Below, one piece after another: positions 1 to 13,000 of a stretch of 64,000 nt of DNA; position 1 is the first letter of the stretch, and each line of letters begins with the position of its first letter. This stretch comes from Trogon surrucura (taxonomy: Eukaryota > Chordata > Aves > Trogoniformes > Trogonidae): the NCBI GenBank assembly GCA_020746105.1, contig CM036623.1:434001-498000 (forward strand). Direction: 5' to 3'. The notes beneath the pieces were generated by a model that was not told where the DNA came from, ran no database searches, and saw only the letters and a list, made by a program, of their open reading frames with translations. The position numbers and the translations under genes are program-made.

Positions 1-806
1 TTTCTTTGAGCCTTGCTAGGCTTTCTCACAGGACTGAACTTCAGCAGTAAGAAGAAATGGTAATAATAAGCACTTTGAAAAATTGCTAAAAGGTGAAAAT
101 GTTGTCTCTGATGATCTCACTGGAACATACACATACTGTGTGAAGGACTACATGTGTATTCTCTGGTGAGAGGCTGCATCAAAAGAACAAGTCTTGACAA
201 TATAATTTGAGTCTGTTCTGTAATTATTTTTTTTCTCTGTCCTATTCATACATTATTTACATTTCTCCTTTTCCTAGGCTGTTTCTTCTCTTCTGTTTTT
301 GGACTTTGCTTTTTTGAACAGTAGTATCTACATGACTGTGCTGAAGGAGGCAAGGAGTATTTCCATTTTTAGTTGACATTTTCCTTGGAAGCATATCCTC
401 TCCAAGCAGTAGTGGCTTCATAACCAGTAGTAACTACCAGGAGACTTTGCTCACTTTGTCCCTCTTTGGTCTGACCACTGACACAGTTTTTCTAATGGCA
501 GAGAATGAGGGACCTTAAGAGAGCTTTGCTGAAGTTTTTTTATTAATAAATGTAAAACTAGTTTAATATTTAAAGAAATGGAATAGTGTGTATAATGTCC
601 ATTGGTTGCCGAAGTCCTTGGTCTTTTTGGTAGCAGTTATACTGAACGTAGTATTTAAAGTAGCTTTAATCTTTGCTACTGTAATCACTTCATGTGCATT
701 ACTTGTAGGAGCTAAAGTTTAGATCATGTTAGATGGATCCAAAATAGAATGCTTCTGTTCTTGAAATAAATTACTGTTCTTTTTTTTTGTTATATCGTTT
801 TCTTAG
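1..806 (+). other. RYR3: Intron upstream of the first visible exon
   Basis: AT-rich sequence ending in a T-run and a TTCTTAG acceptor at 806. No coding exon, repeat family or RNA gene was recognised in it. Because w1 opens with the last two bases of a Gly codon, the preceding exon must end with a single G. Confidence 0.8.
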
Positions 807-1015
807 GTTTTGTTCCAATTTGTGCACTGGGTCTGTCTCAGATTGGTCGTATGAACCTTGGAATGGATGCCAGTACATTCAAGTATTACACCATGTGTGG
901 CCTTCAAGAAGGTTTTGAACCTTTTGCTGTCAACATGAACCGAGATGTTGCTATGTGGTTTAGTAAACGCTTACCAACATTTGTCAACGTGCCAAAAAAT
1001 CATCCTCACATTGAG
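807..1015 (+). CDS. RYR3: RYR3 exon w1: C-terminal part of SPRY2
   Basis: The first two bases complete a split Gly codon. The reading then runs [29 protein letters not shown] and ends HPHIE at phase 0 before a GTAACA donor. These strings belong to the end of the second SPRY domain of ryanodine receptors. The following intron (1016-2134, 1.1 kb) is AT-rich and nothing was recognised in it. Confidence 0.95.
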
Positions 1016-4000
1016 GTAACATTACATGTTAGGGAGACACCTGTTTATCAACTGTTTGTTTAGCAAGATGAGACATTAAACCCTTACTAATACTTACTGT
1101 CATCAGATAATTTGTCATATAAATCTATTAAGTCACTCTTTGATAATTCCAGATAATCTTGTCTATCTCCAGCTTCATTGATGGTAGTATTATCATTCAT
1201 GTGGATATACTTATCTGATCTGTTATATGTATTATTAATTTATGTTTTTGTGATTAGCTACTTAAAACATGTCAGTTGTGATTTCTTAGAATCTTTTTCA
1301 TATTCTATCTTTCATTCACTTTCTTTTTTTAAAAATTTCACTACTCTATGTTTTTCTTAAATATCTAAAAATTGCTCAGCTGACCTCAGCATCACTTAAG
1401 GTAATCTAAGTATGAGCTAAACGGTGACTGATTTAGTCCATTTCACTAACCCAAGGGACATTTAAGTATACTTGTGGTATTGCTGAGTGATACCTCTTTC
1501 GTTCATTCTTATGATGCACCAGTTGCAGGAATGCCACAACTCCCTAACTGATCTGCTTTAGAGCAGAATAATATATCCTACGTTTTGTATAAAATACTCC
1601 ATACTGATATATTCCACAACATTCAGCATTCTTTTCAGTTAATCAGGATCCTTTCAACTGTATTCCTGTATTTGAAAAGTTTTTGAAATGTTCCTGTCAA
1701 GTTTAAAAGCATACTCACTTTTTCAGCACAAGGGAAAAACACATAAAACTCAGGCTTCAGAATGATAATCTGAAGGATTCTGATGTTTCTTCTTAATGTA
1801 ATAGAAAACTACTGATTCTTGCGAAGAATTTTTCAGTTACTTGTTCACTCAGAGTAAATTAATTTAATAAAATCTATACTTTTCTTTGGAAAATGCTGTA
1901 CGGAGCAACTTGAAAATATTTACTGTAGTTAGGATATACTGAATCTGTTACTTCCCTTGCTCTTCAGGCTAGATTTCTTGTCAGAGAAGAAAGCTGAGTA
2001 GTTCTGAAATTAATTGATTTTGAAAAACTTAGGTTGTCTCTCGGTCGGTTATCTCATTGTGTAGTTGCTTAATGAAATTTTTCAGCAATTTTTGTGAAAT
2101 AGTATTACTTTAAAATATTTTCTGTCATTTTTAGATATGGCGAATTGATGGAACCGTGGAGAGTCCACCTCGGTTGAAAGTTACTCACAAAACATTTGGC
2201 ACACAGAACAGCAATTCAGACATGATATATTGTCGTTTGAGTATGCCCATTGAGTTCCACTCAACATTCAACTTTGGCATGGGTGTGGAAAATGCCTCAT
2301 CTGATGTTTTCCAAAAACGGTTGGACTTGGGTTTAGTTGCTTTATTTCATGCTCTTAATGTAAATGTGATTCCATACTCTTAGTGTAAATGTAGAGACAA
2401 GATTTCATATTTGGTTTTGCACTAAGCACATACTAGCATAGGATGCATGTTACTGAGATTTTTTTTGTTCTTGATGGTTTTAATCAAATTATAGCACAAC
2501 TTTGTTGCAGAATGCTATATCCAGGCAAGGGAGAACTATAGCTGAAGAGGTGCACCACAAGGTTCATAGTTATTCCTTGCTGAGCGGCTACCAGCCTTAC
2601 AAAATCATTGGGATTTGCAAAGCTCTTCAACCAGGCTGGAAAACCAGCTCAGAATCTTTTGCCCGTTCCATTAATGCTCATCAGCATTATTGTTCAGTAG
2701 CTCATTACTGGAAAAGTGACTAATCCATGCAAAGAAAAAAGATTGTGGGATAGATTTTTAAAGATACCGGGTACTTCTGAGTTCAGCATCTCCCAGCATT
2801 GGCTGCCTCTTTAGTTAATAGCTGTAAATCTGTCTCTTCCTCAGCCTTAAAATCTGCTGTAAATCTGTCTCTTCCTCCTGCCTCAGCCTTAACTGCCATC
2901 AGTTATTTTCTGTGTATGTTTGTGTCCTGTACAGTCTTTGCATACTTAATTTACTCATGCATGCTCAGTACTCAGAAAACATGAGTTAGCTTGTAAGTAT
3001 ACTTAGTTTAATAATGAGTACTTCTATTTACTCCTCCTGAAAAAAAAAAACCAACCAAAACTGATTTACTGATGCTCCTTTATTTTTAGAAAGCACAGCC
3101 AAGACATTGCTGCTCCTTCCACTACAGTAAGTAAATGCATTGAGGTGCTCAGTTCTTCTTAGATTTTTGAAGTAGATTTAGTTGTGGCAGCATGTCCATT
3201 AGAAATTGTTCTGTTGGAAAGAAGCCTTTTTAATCATGCCCAGAATTGTATGAATTGAGACATTAACCTCACTTTAAGATAATCTCACTTTAACTGGTTT
3301 AGGACAACCACTTGTCTGTTGTTTTAGCTTATGAGCATTTTAAGTGACTTATTAAGAGAATGTGAATTGCTATTATTAAAGTTAAATATATAGGAGGTTT
3401 TTAAATCGCTGTTTGAGTATTCCTTGATAAAATAATTCAGATTTCTGTTACGGATATGTTATTTTTCTCTTTACAGTATTTTTATTCACTACGGATATTT
3501 GCTGGCCAAGACCCATCCTCTGTCTGGGTTGGCTGGGTAACACCAGACTATCATTTTTACAGTGAGAATTTTGACCTAAACAAAAATTGTACAGTAACAG
3601 TTACTTTAGGTGATGAGAGAGGCAGAGTTCATGAAAGGTATGAATTTATTTATCGCTTATTTAAGATTGTATTTTAATAATTGTTCAAAAGTGAATTATT
3701 CCCATGCTTGATGATATTTTAAACATTAATCTAAACTAATAAGAAAATTGATTATGGCCCAGGAGTGTTCTGTGCTCATTTATATAAGAATGTGTTTTAT
3801 ACAGACTTGTTAAATTGAGTATATTTATCATTAATGTTCTGTTTGAAAGAGTGGTTGAGATGCTTCTTTCTTTTAACATCCAAAGTTGGTTTATTTGTTT
3901 TAATATATCTTACATAACCACACATAAGAATCTGAAATTGCTTTATAATTATCAAAAAAAAAAAATGAAGGTGCACTTAGTCTGATCCTTTACTCATGAT

Positions 4001-7000
4001 GCTCACATTATCAGAAAAGGAAGGCTGTTAATGAGGAAACAAAACTGAGCAGCACAAGCACCTCTGAGGATCTCTTCAGCTGTTACTGCATTGAAAAGTA
4101 AATCTTCACTGAATACTTGGTCAAGTTCAGCATGACCTATGCTTTGTTTTCTTTCTTCTTGCTGTTTTTTCAGCGTGAAGCGCAGCAATTGCTACATGGT
4201 TTGGGGAGGAGATGTAATTGCTAATTCCCAGAGATCAGGTCGCAGCAATGTTGATTTAGAAATTGGATGCTTTGTTGATCTGGCTACTGGAATGTTGTCA
4301 TTCACAGCCAATGGAAAGGAGCTTGGCACTTGTTACCAGGTATTATCAGATTTTCAGGAAGCTAGCTAGTAAGCTGGTCATTTTGACAGTATTATGAAGT
4401 GATTTTTTTCTTGCTCAGAAATCTAGCTGAGCACTATTTGTGTGATAATAACATGTTTTCCTATGTTATTCTGGTTTATCCTTGTTTTTCCTTCTCTCAT
4501 TTTTGTAGATTCTTCCAGTTCTTTCAAATGTTGAGGAAAGTCTATTGGTAGATATGTTCAGAAAAATATTTTTTTGCCTCTCAATTCTTTTGATTCAGAA
4601 TCTTGATTTAGAATGTTATTTTTTGTGAACTAAATCTGTTATATGATATAGCAGAAATATTTATTTACTGTAGGGTCAGAAATCAGACTTTAGATACAGT
4701 AATTTTTGATGTGGATTGAGAAAATTATTTGGAAATCTTGGGATTTGCTAAATTTCAAAACCCAAAATTCAAATATGCATTCAAGTGCAAAGCCAAAATA
4801 AATATGGTGGGCTTTAAATGCTATAAATGTTCTCAAAATGTGGAGTTATTAATGCAAGTGTTTCAGTAGTTGAAACAAGTTTTCGGCATCAGATTGCTTT
4901 TGGTGAGCTCACTTGTCCACAGCAGAGCATCGAGATCTATCCAGCGTTAGATCAAAGCATCACTTTCTTCTCTGTCAACACAAACCCCACCAATCTGTGA
5001 TACAGATAAAGCTTAAGTGTTACTCAGCTAAATTTAGTGGAACGTTGTATACTGACTCCCTTGGAGAGAACTGGGCCAGGGTTGCACAGCCTGTCGGTGG
5101 GGATGAGAGATGATCTGGTGGCTCCGGTTTTGGTAAATTCTGTGAGAGTGGACAGAGACTGCAGGACCGTGTTTGAGAAGGACCAACACACGGCGTTTCC
5201 AAAGTTCTGGTTATGGGTGTTGAGAGCCCGTAGGCAGCAGACACACCTGCACGGAAGTTAGGTGGGGCTATAAAGATAATTCAGCAAATATTTTACTATA
5301 TTAAAGTCAACTACAGGTAGGCATTAATCAGCACTTTAATACAGGGTCTGCAGTTATTTGATAATGAAGCAAAAGCTATATAGTATTTATTTTATATTTT
5401 ATCGTATTCTGGGAGATTTTTTCTTTTTATTTTTTTTAATTCTTTTTTAATCTCATTTCTTTTCTAGGTTGAACCAAACACAAAGCTTTTTTCCAGCAAC
5501 TTTTGTACAGCCCACAAGTACTAACTTGGTTCAGTTTGAACTTGGTAAATTAAAGGTACAAAATACTTTCTATAAAGATGCTCTTTTAAATCTGTTTATT
5601 TCCAGGGAAATTACTGCTGGGTTGAATCTGTTTAAGAAGACTGAATCAATGACATGATGTTTTATTGGACTCCTAGATTTGCTTCTGTAAATGTAATTAT
5701 TATATGAAGTAAATTGTTCAACAAATCTAGACTGCATTTGTCAAAATAAACTAAAATTATTTGGGGACACAGCAGCCTTAACGTTTGTGTTTCCTAAATG
5801 GAATTTTTTTACTGCAGTGACATATATTTCTGAATTCTTTGCCATCAATAAATTATACTTCCCTTCGGTATGACAGGTTTATTCATTCTTAGATATTACC
5901 AAAATAATTTTAATACACTTCCTTCTTTCAGAATACCATGCCTTTATCAGCAGCAATTTTTAAAAGTGAAGAAAGAAATCCTGTTCCTCAGTGTCCCCCT
6001 CGCCTTGATGTGCAAACAATTACACCTGTTTTATGGAGCAGGATGCCAAACAGTTTTCTGAAAGTAGAAACCGAGCGTGTCAGTGAACGTCACGGCTGGG
6101 TTGTGCAGTGTTTGGAACCTCTGCAGATGATGGCGCTTCATATCCCAGAAGAGAACAGGTACGTTTGGAAGGAACTACAGTGACCTGATGCTAAAATGTG
6201 TTGAAAGCTGGTACCTGGGTATTGGCTAAACCTACCTCGGAGAATATTTACACTAAAATTGTTCAGAATCTTTGGATCTTACCTGCTGTAATATCCTATT
6301 TATGTAATTTAAGTAGATTCAAGAGGCTGAATAATTTTTATGCCGTTTGATGACATTTGCATGCATGAGAGAAAACACAACTATCTCATTTTATTTAAAT
6401 GATAATATAGTCTCTACATCTTTAAAAATAGAGATTTTTCTCAGCTTCAAAAAAACCAAACAAAACCAAATATAAAGAACATGCAAGTACTATTTTGATG
6501 ATTTTTTTGTTCTGTAACAAAACCATGTAATTTTCTACTGTTCATCTGCTCTGAATTTACATGAATTAAGTTACATTCTTAGTGACAAGATTCCTGACTT
6601 TCTTAGATTTTAATTAGGTTTTATTTTCAGATTGAGTATAATAAAGTTGTATCCAAATATCAAATATTATAACCAGTGTCAAATCAAACTACAAGCAAAA
6701 GTGCGGCAGAAAGATAATTTATCTGCTGCACTTCAATCAGTTACTTTGCAGCTTCTTTTAATAATTCAATTTTATTTATTGTTAATAAAACTTAATTCAG
6801 GAAAAGAGTAAAAAATATTGTGTTTTGTGGAAAGGATAAATCAGTAATCCTCAATAGACTACAAAGGCACTGTTCGTTACAGAGTTTCAGTATTCCACAT
6901 ACTTCTCTTTTAAAAACCATCTCTAATTTACCGTAGTTCCCAAGAAACATCTCTATCTTAGAATTTTTTTATTTTTTTTTTCCCTGTGAAGGACTAGGTG

Positions 7001-10000
7001 TAAATAATCTTAGCACCATTTACTGTGATTTAGTGATGCACATAAGATTATTCAGTATGAGCCTTAATCTTATGATTTGAAGTGGAAAAATGTGCAGAGA
7101 CTATAAAACTTTTTTTTTTGACAAAATTATTATTTATGAAATTGACTGGTGTTCTGTTTCTTTGTTTCATAACAGATGCGTTGATATTTTGGAACTATGT
7201 GAACAAGAAGATTTGATGAAGTTTCACTACCACACTTTGAAACTTTATAGCTCAGTTAGTGCTCTAGGTAACACTAGAGTTGCTTATGCGCTTTGTAGCC
7301 ATGTGGACGTATCTCAGCTATTTTATACAATAGATAATCAATATTTACCTGGACTCCTACGTTCTGGATTCTATGACTTGCTTATTAGTATTCATCTGGA
7401 GCACGCCAAGCAAGCCAAGCTCATGATGAGCAACGAATTTATCATTCCAGTTACAGATGAAACTCGAACTATTAAATTATATCCTGATGAAACAAAGAAG
7501 CATGGTTTACCTGGAGTGGGGCTTAGCACTTGTCTGAAACCAAGCTTTAATTTTTCTACTCCATGTTTTATTGCGACCAGCGAGGAGCGTCAGATGTCCA
7601 TCCCAGAAATACCCCTTGATACACTTAAATCCAAGGCCATAAGTATGCTGACGGAGGCAGTCCAGTGTAGTGGTGCTCATATACGAGACCCTGTTGGAGG
7701 ACAGGTCGCATTCCAGTTTGTCCCTGTTCTTAAACTGATAGCAACGTTGCTCGTAATGGGGGTTTTTCATGACGATGATGTGAAGCAGGTGCTACTCCTC
7801 ATTGATCCCAATGTGTTTGGAGATCACAAAGAGGAAGCAGAAGAGAGGACAGAGAAAGAAGAAGTTACGCAAGTTGAAGAAAAAGCAGTAGAAGCTGGGG
7901 AGAAAGCAATAAAAGAAACAAAAGCTCCCGCAAAGGGCTTGCTGCAGACCAGATTACCAGAATCTGTTAAGCTTCAGGTGACCATTTAATATAAGTGTAT
8001 TACATATGTTCTACTATTGATGGGAGAGAGGTAGAGCTTTTTGTCTGTTCTCTCATTTGTCAGATTGGAAATCCTGAAGATCTTTATTCTGCATTGCTTT
8101 ATAACCTCACATTAATAATCAAATTTGATGAAGATGCAATTCTTTCTATATGTATCTACACTCAAAATAGATATGCGAATAGCATATGTATTTTATAGGC
8201 GTGTTTTTAAAGAGGAGAGGTTGGACTAAGTGGGCTTTAAAGGACCCTTGTAACCCAAACTGGTTTATGATTTTTGCATGTTTTGAGTGCATGGAATGAA
8301 AGACTGTGAAAGCAATGCAGTATTATTGCTTGGATAACAAAACTGCATAAATTTGTTACCTTTACAATGTTAAAAGAAAAATAGGGGGAAACGAGTTTCT
8401 CATTTTTACAGTCTTGTTGCAGTAGCCGCTGCAGTTCTTCCCCAATTTGAATTTGTTAGACTGCTGAACTCAAATCTGTTTTTTTCTGTCCTAGATGTGT
8501 CATCTACTCAATTATTTCTGTGACTGTGAGCTACAACACAGAGTGGAAGCAATTGTATCATTTGCAGACCGTTATGTATCAAAATTGCAATATAACCAGA
8601 AATATAGGTACAATGAACTCATGCAAGCCTTGAACATGTCTGCTGCTTTGACTGCCAAGAAGACTAAAGAATTCCGTTCTCCTCCTCAAGAACAGGTAAT
8701 ATCAAGCAAATGGTTGAATCTAAATATAAAAAAAAATTTCTTTGTAATGTTAAAATACAATTCTGACTTCTAAACTATAATTGGAACTCTCAGAGAACCA
8801 AAATTGAATTTGAAATAAAATTTACTAATATGCCACAAAATATTGAGTGTCAGAATGCTTATACCTGTACTCCAGAATTCAAGCTCTAAACCAACTTTGA
8901 CCTAGGATTTCGAAACAGTATAGAATGCTGCGGAGCAGCTGGGATTCATCCAGTGGTGCAAGATGATGACAATTTAATAATTTCAGTTGCTAAATTTAGC
9001 ATGAAGTTAGTGTTGTGCTGACATCTGCAAGTTGGAAATGATCATTTCTGCCTCCAGGAAATGGCTTTATTTTTAACTGTAACTGTATTTTGATCTTAAT
9101 TAAAGCTGGCGAAGTACCGTTGTTTTAGTATTTCCATTAAGCTGTATTAGAAATCTATGTTATATGTTAATTTAATGGTAAATTTGTTTGTTAGAACGTG
9201 TTTAGACTGGCTCAGTGTTTAAGTGTGGTTTAATTCCCTTAAAGATTAATATGTTGCTGAATTTTCAACTGGGAGAAGATTGTCCCTGCCCAGAGGAGAT
9301 TAGGGATGAGTTATATGAATTTCATGATGATCTTCTGATTCACTGTGGTGAGTGGCAAGGTGTCAAAAAGACAAACAAAAAACCTAATGACATTTTACAT
9401 GAAAATGAACAGATCATTAAAAAAAATACTGCTATGAGTGTGTTTTTTGTTAATGTATTACTGTGTTTACATGCTGACTTTCCTGACAAACTTTGGTGCA
9501 TATTACAAAAATACGCAAAACCTGTGCGTGGTTTTAAGTTAGCTAGATATCTGTTAAATATTATCTGGTATTATTCTTGTTTATATGTCAATTTTAGACT
9601 TATTTGGGGAAAAAAACCATTAGATGATGGGTGCTGCTGCTGATTTAGCTTAGTTTCCTAGTGTATACATAACCATGATGGTTAATCATTATAGAACAGT
9701 ACTGCATTGAAGATTACAGCTTCAGTTGCCCAGATCACTGAATTTGAATTTCCTTAGGTTATCCTCAAGGGTGACCTATATCAGATACCTTGTGCAATTT
9801 GTGTGAGTTAAGGAATTGCTTTTTATATGTGTCGTCAAAAATCTTATGTTATCTATTGAGATCTTAGTTTAATCAAGACAGTTGTGGAATTATGAGTCCA
9901 TTAACAATTATACTAACATTTATGGTCAGTCATCCAGTTGTTACTGCTCATTTCCAATAATTATGCAGTTAAAACTGATACACACAAGGTTTTTCATATC

Positions 10001-13000
10001 TTTCAGTGCATTTCTTGGTGCTATGGTTGATGGCACCCACCTTGTTCAAGAAGGGGAAACAGGGTCCTTACAGTGAATTGCCAGCATTTCCAGTTCTTCC
10101 CCAGGAGGAGATCAGTGATCTTAAGAGATTCTCCCTCCTCCTTCCGTTTGCTTGAAGTCCCTTCTAAATCTTTACTAATACAGTCTGCTAGTTCTTTGTT
10201 CACTGATTATCCCTAAAATCAGTTTCACCCAGTTGATGGAATTGCATTGTTTTAGTGACCTGTAATTAAAAGTTTATGATTTCTGCTGCCTTCCATACTG
10301 TTCTGTGCTTGTATGGTCAAGGCTTCTGCTATCATCTTGTGCTGCTGTGTCCAGGTACCTTATTAGAGCCTCCAGCAACTATCAAGCTGTGATTTCATGG
10401 TAAGCCAGTTACCGTTTTTCAACTACCTCGGCCTTAGGCTCAGCCAAAGATGAGTAAGTCACTGGGTATCTAGGTGGTGTTTCATCAGTTTATTTCTGAG
10501 GAAATTGGATAGGACAGTATTAAGAGTCCTTAAAATCAAGATTTGTATTTGTAAGGTTAGCTCCATTATAGGTGGAAGTTTAGCTGGTTTAATGTTAATT
10601 TGGTTTTGACAAGCCGGTGTTGATTCTTATTCATCCTTGCTTCTAAGTGCTTACCAAAACCTGTTTCTTCCATTCCAGCACTTTTCTTGCAAATGTCAAA
10701 GTGAATAGTTAATATCTTCATAGCTACTTCTTTCTCACCATTTTTTTTAAGGTAGATACTGTCATCTCTATTGTTCAGTCACTTAGCACTTATCTGATTT
10801 TCAAAGATAGTGCCCATTTGGCATCAGAGAGCTCTCTGAGACTCCAGGGTGAAGGTTATGGAAGAACCCCAACTTAGAAATGTCTTATCTCTCCAGCAGA
10901 TTTTCCCTTGAAGTTGTCTTGCTGGTGTTATTATTGAGTTAGCTTAGCTTCTGATCCCTCTTCACCTTTTCATGAGGCGAAACACTACTAATTGTGGTGG
11001 GTTTTTTTTTCTTTTCAGGAGTGTATTTTTATTAGTTCACTACATTGTGAATGTGTGTGTGGAATGAGAGGGAGAAGTGAAGATAGAGAAAGCATGGTCT
11101 CATGATTAAAATAGTTTAACGATCCCCTGGAATCTGAACAAACCCATATTTGTTACTTTACACCCATTTCTCATAGGTGGTCACTGAGGATAAATGCTCC
11201 TCATTATCTGTGTCCTGACCTAGTCCTGAAAATCAGTACCAAGCAATCACAGCTGCAGACAAAACGAGTAGGAGTTGTGCTTGGAATATCTAATCAAGAA
11301 TACTTTGTGGCCTAAGTGGAAAAATATGCATGCAATCAAGTAATTAAAAGCTGCTTCATAATGAATATATGCAAATAGTCTAAATTAAAGTTACTCAGGC
11401 AGTCTTAATCCTAGCATGTCCTAACTGTGAGTGGTTAATTTTGTCAGCAAAATAATAGTTCTCTATCGTAAATTTTGTGTGTAATTTCTTGGTTATAAGC
11501 AAAACAAACAAATTTACAACAGATTTCAATGCATAATACCAAATTGACTCTTGTCTTGGTTGGAACCATCTGTTTCAGTGCTCAGGCCTCTGCTGCTTGA
11601 ATGGAGGAATTAGCCATTAGCAACATGAGATGGTCAGGTTCTGAATGGGTTGCCACTCTGAGAGGATGCAGAATGAATAATGAAGGATATGGAGTAGTGA
11701 ATGAGACCCCGTCTAGAACAGGCACGAACCCCATCTCCTCCAGTCTGGCACTGTCTTAACTCATCATCCCTGTGTGTTTCTTCTTGTCTCTCAGCTTCTC
11801 AAGAATTTTCCTCCCAGTGTTTCTCTCTTGCTTCCAGGTCTTAGTTTGTTTTTTTTCAATGCCAGGTATTTCTTGTTTCCTTTAAAATCCTGCTTTCTCT
11901 TTCCTTAGTGGCTATATTTCCCATTCTTACTTGATCCAGACTCTAAATGTAGCTTTCCTTCATTCTTAGCTTTTCATTGTGCCCAGACAGTCTCATTTTT
12001 CCCCTTCTTTAAATTCTGCATGAAGTTTTCAATTTCTAATTCTCTCTTATGCCTCTGAATTATTCTTTTTCCTAGTCACTTAGTCACTCCTAGTCATAAT
12101 TTTAACTCCTTCCTCTTGGTAGCTGCCAGCAGCAGCTTCTCCAACCTTTTTTCTTTTCTTAATTTCTTTTTTTTAATACCAGTTTTAGCCTTGCAATTTA
12201 CTCTTTTTTCCTCTGCTCCAACTTGTATCTCTTTAGTATTATGTGTGGAAATCTTTTCCTTTCCTCAGTTTCGCTTTGACCAGCAGCCAAACAGCAAAAG
12301 CTTATATTTCAGCTTGGCACACTTAGATCTGGTTTGAAGGGAACCTGCTTAAATGTTCTGTGCTTCTGCACATAATACATGTGGTATCTGATCGTCACTA
12401 AGAGCTGTGAAAGATTTGAAAATACTTCGAGTGGTTGTGAAGCAATGCAGTGAACTGAACTGTGTTAAACCACCCTGGAGAATGACATCCTGTCTAATCG
12501 TACACATTTTGATGTACCAGTGTAATCTCTGAACATCTGCCTTCTTACAATTTTAAATTCACTTCATGCATTTTTGTATAACTACTGAATATCTTGACTG
12601 GAAATTTGTATTATATTGTGAGATACCACCATGTGTTTGTTTCTTTAGTTTACTTTCTGAAACAAAGCATCACTTATTTAATCAAATATTACCTGAATCA
12701 AAATTAATTTTGATAGTAGAATCTTCAATAAATACTCTCTCTTTGGTCAGAATACTGAGAAAAGTAATACTATAAATCTGGATGTAAGTGTATGTACTGA
12801 AATAAATGTAATTTGAGTGATAAAGTGATAAAGCTGCTAGCCCTACTTCATGGCTTTTTTCTCCGGTGTGAAATTTTATGGTTAAAAAAGAATTTCTGTA
12901 GATATTTTGGCATTGTTGAAATACTGGAGTTAATTTTCAAAAGTTTTGTTTCTAACCAGTTGTATTATCTGCTAAGGTATTCCACTAGAAGAGGACGAGG

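Noticed and set aside
12950-12976. Alternative acceptor AG at 12959 for exon w11
   Set aside because: Using it brings an in-frame TAG before the acidic segment.
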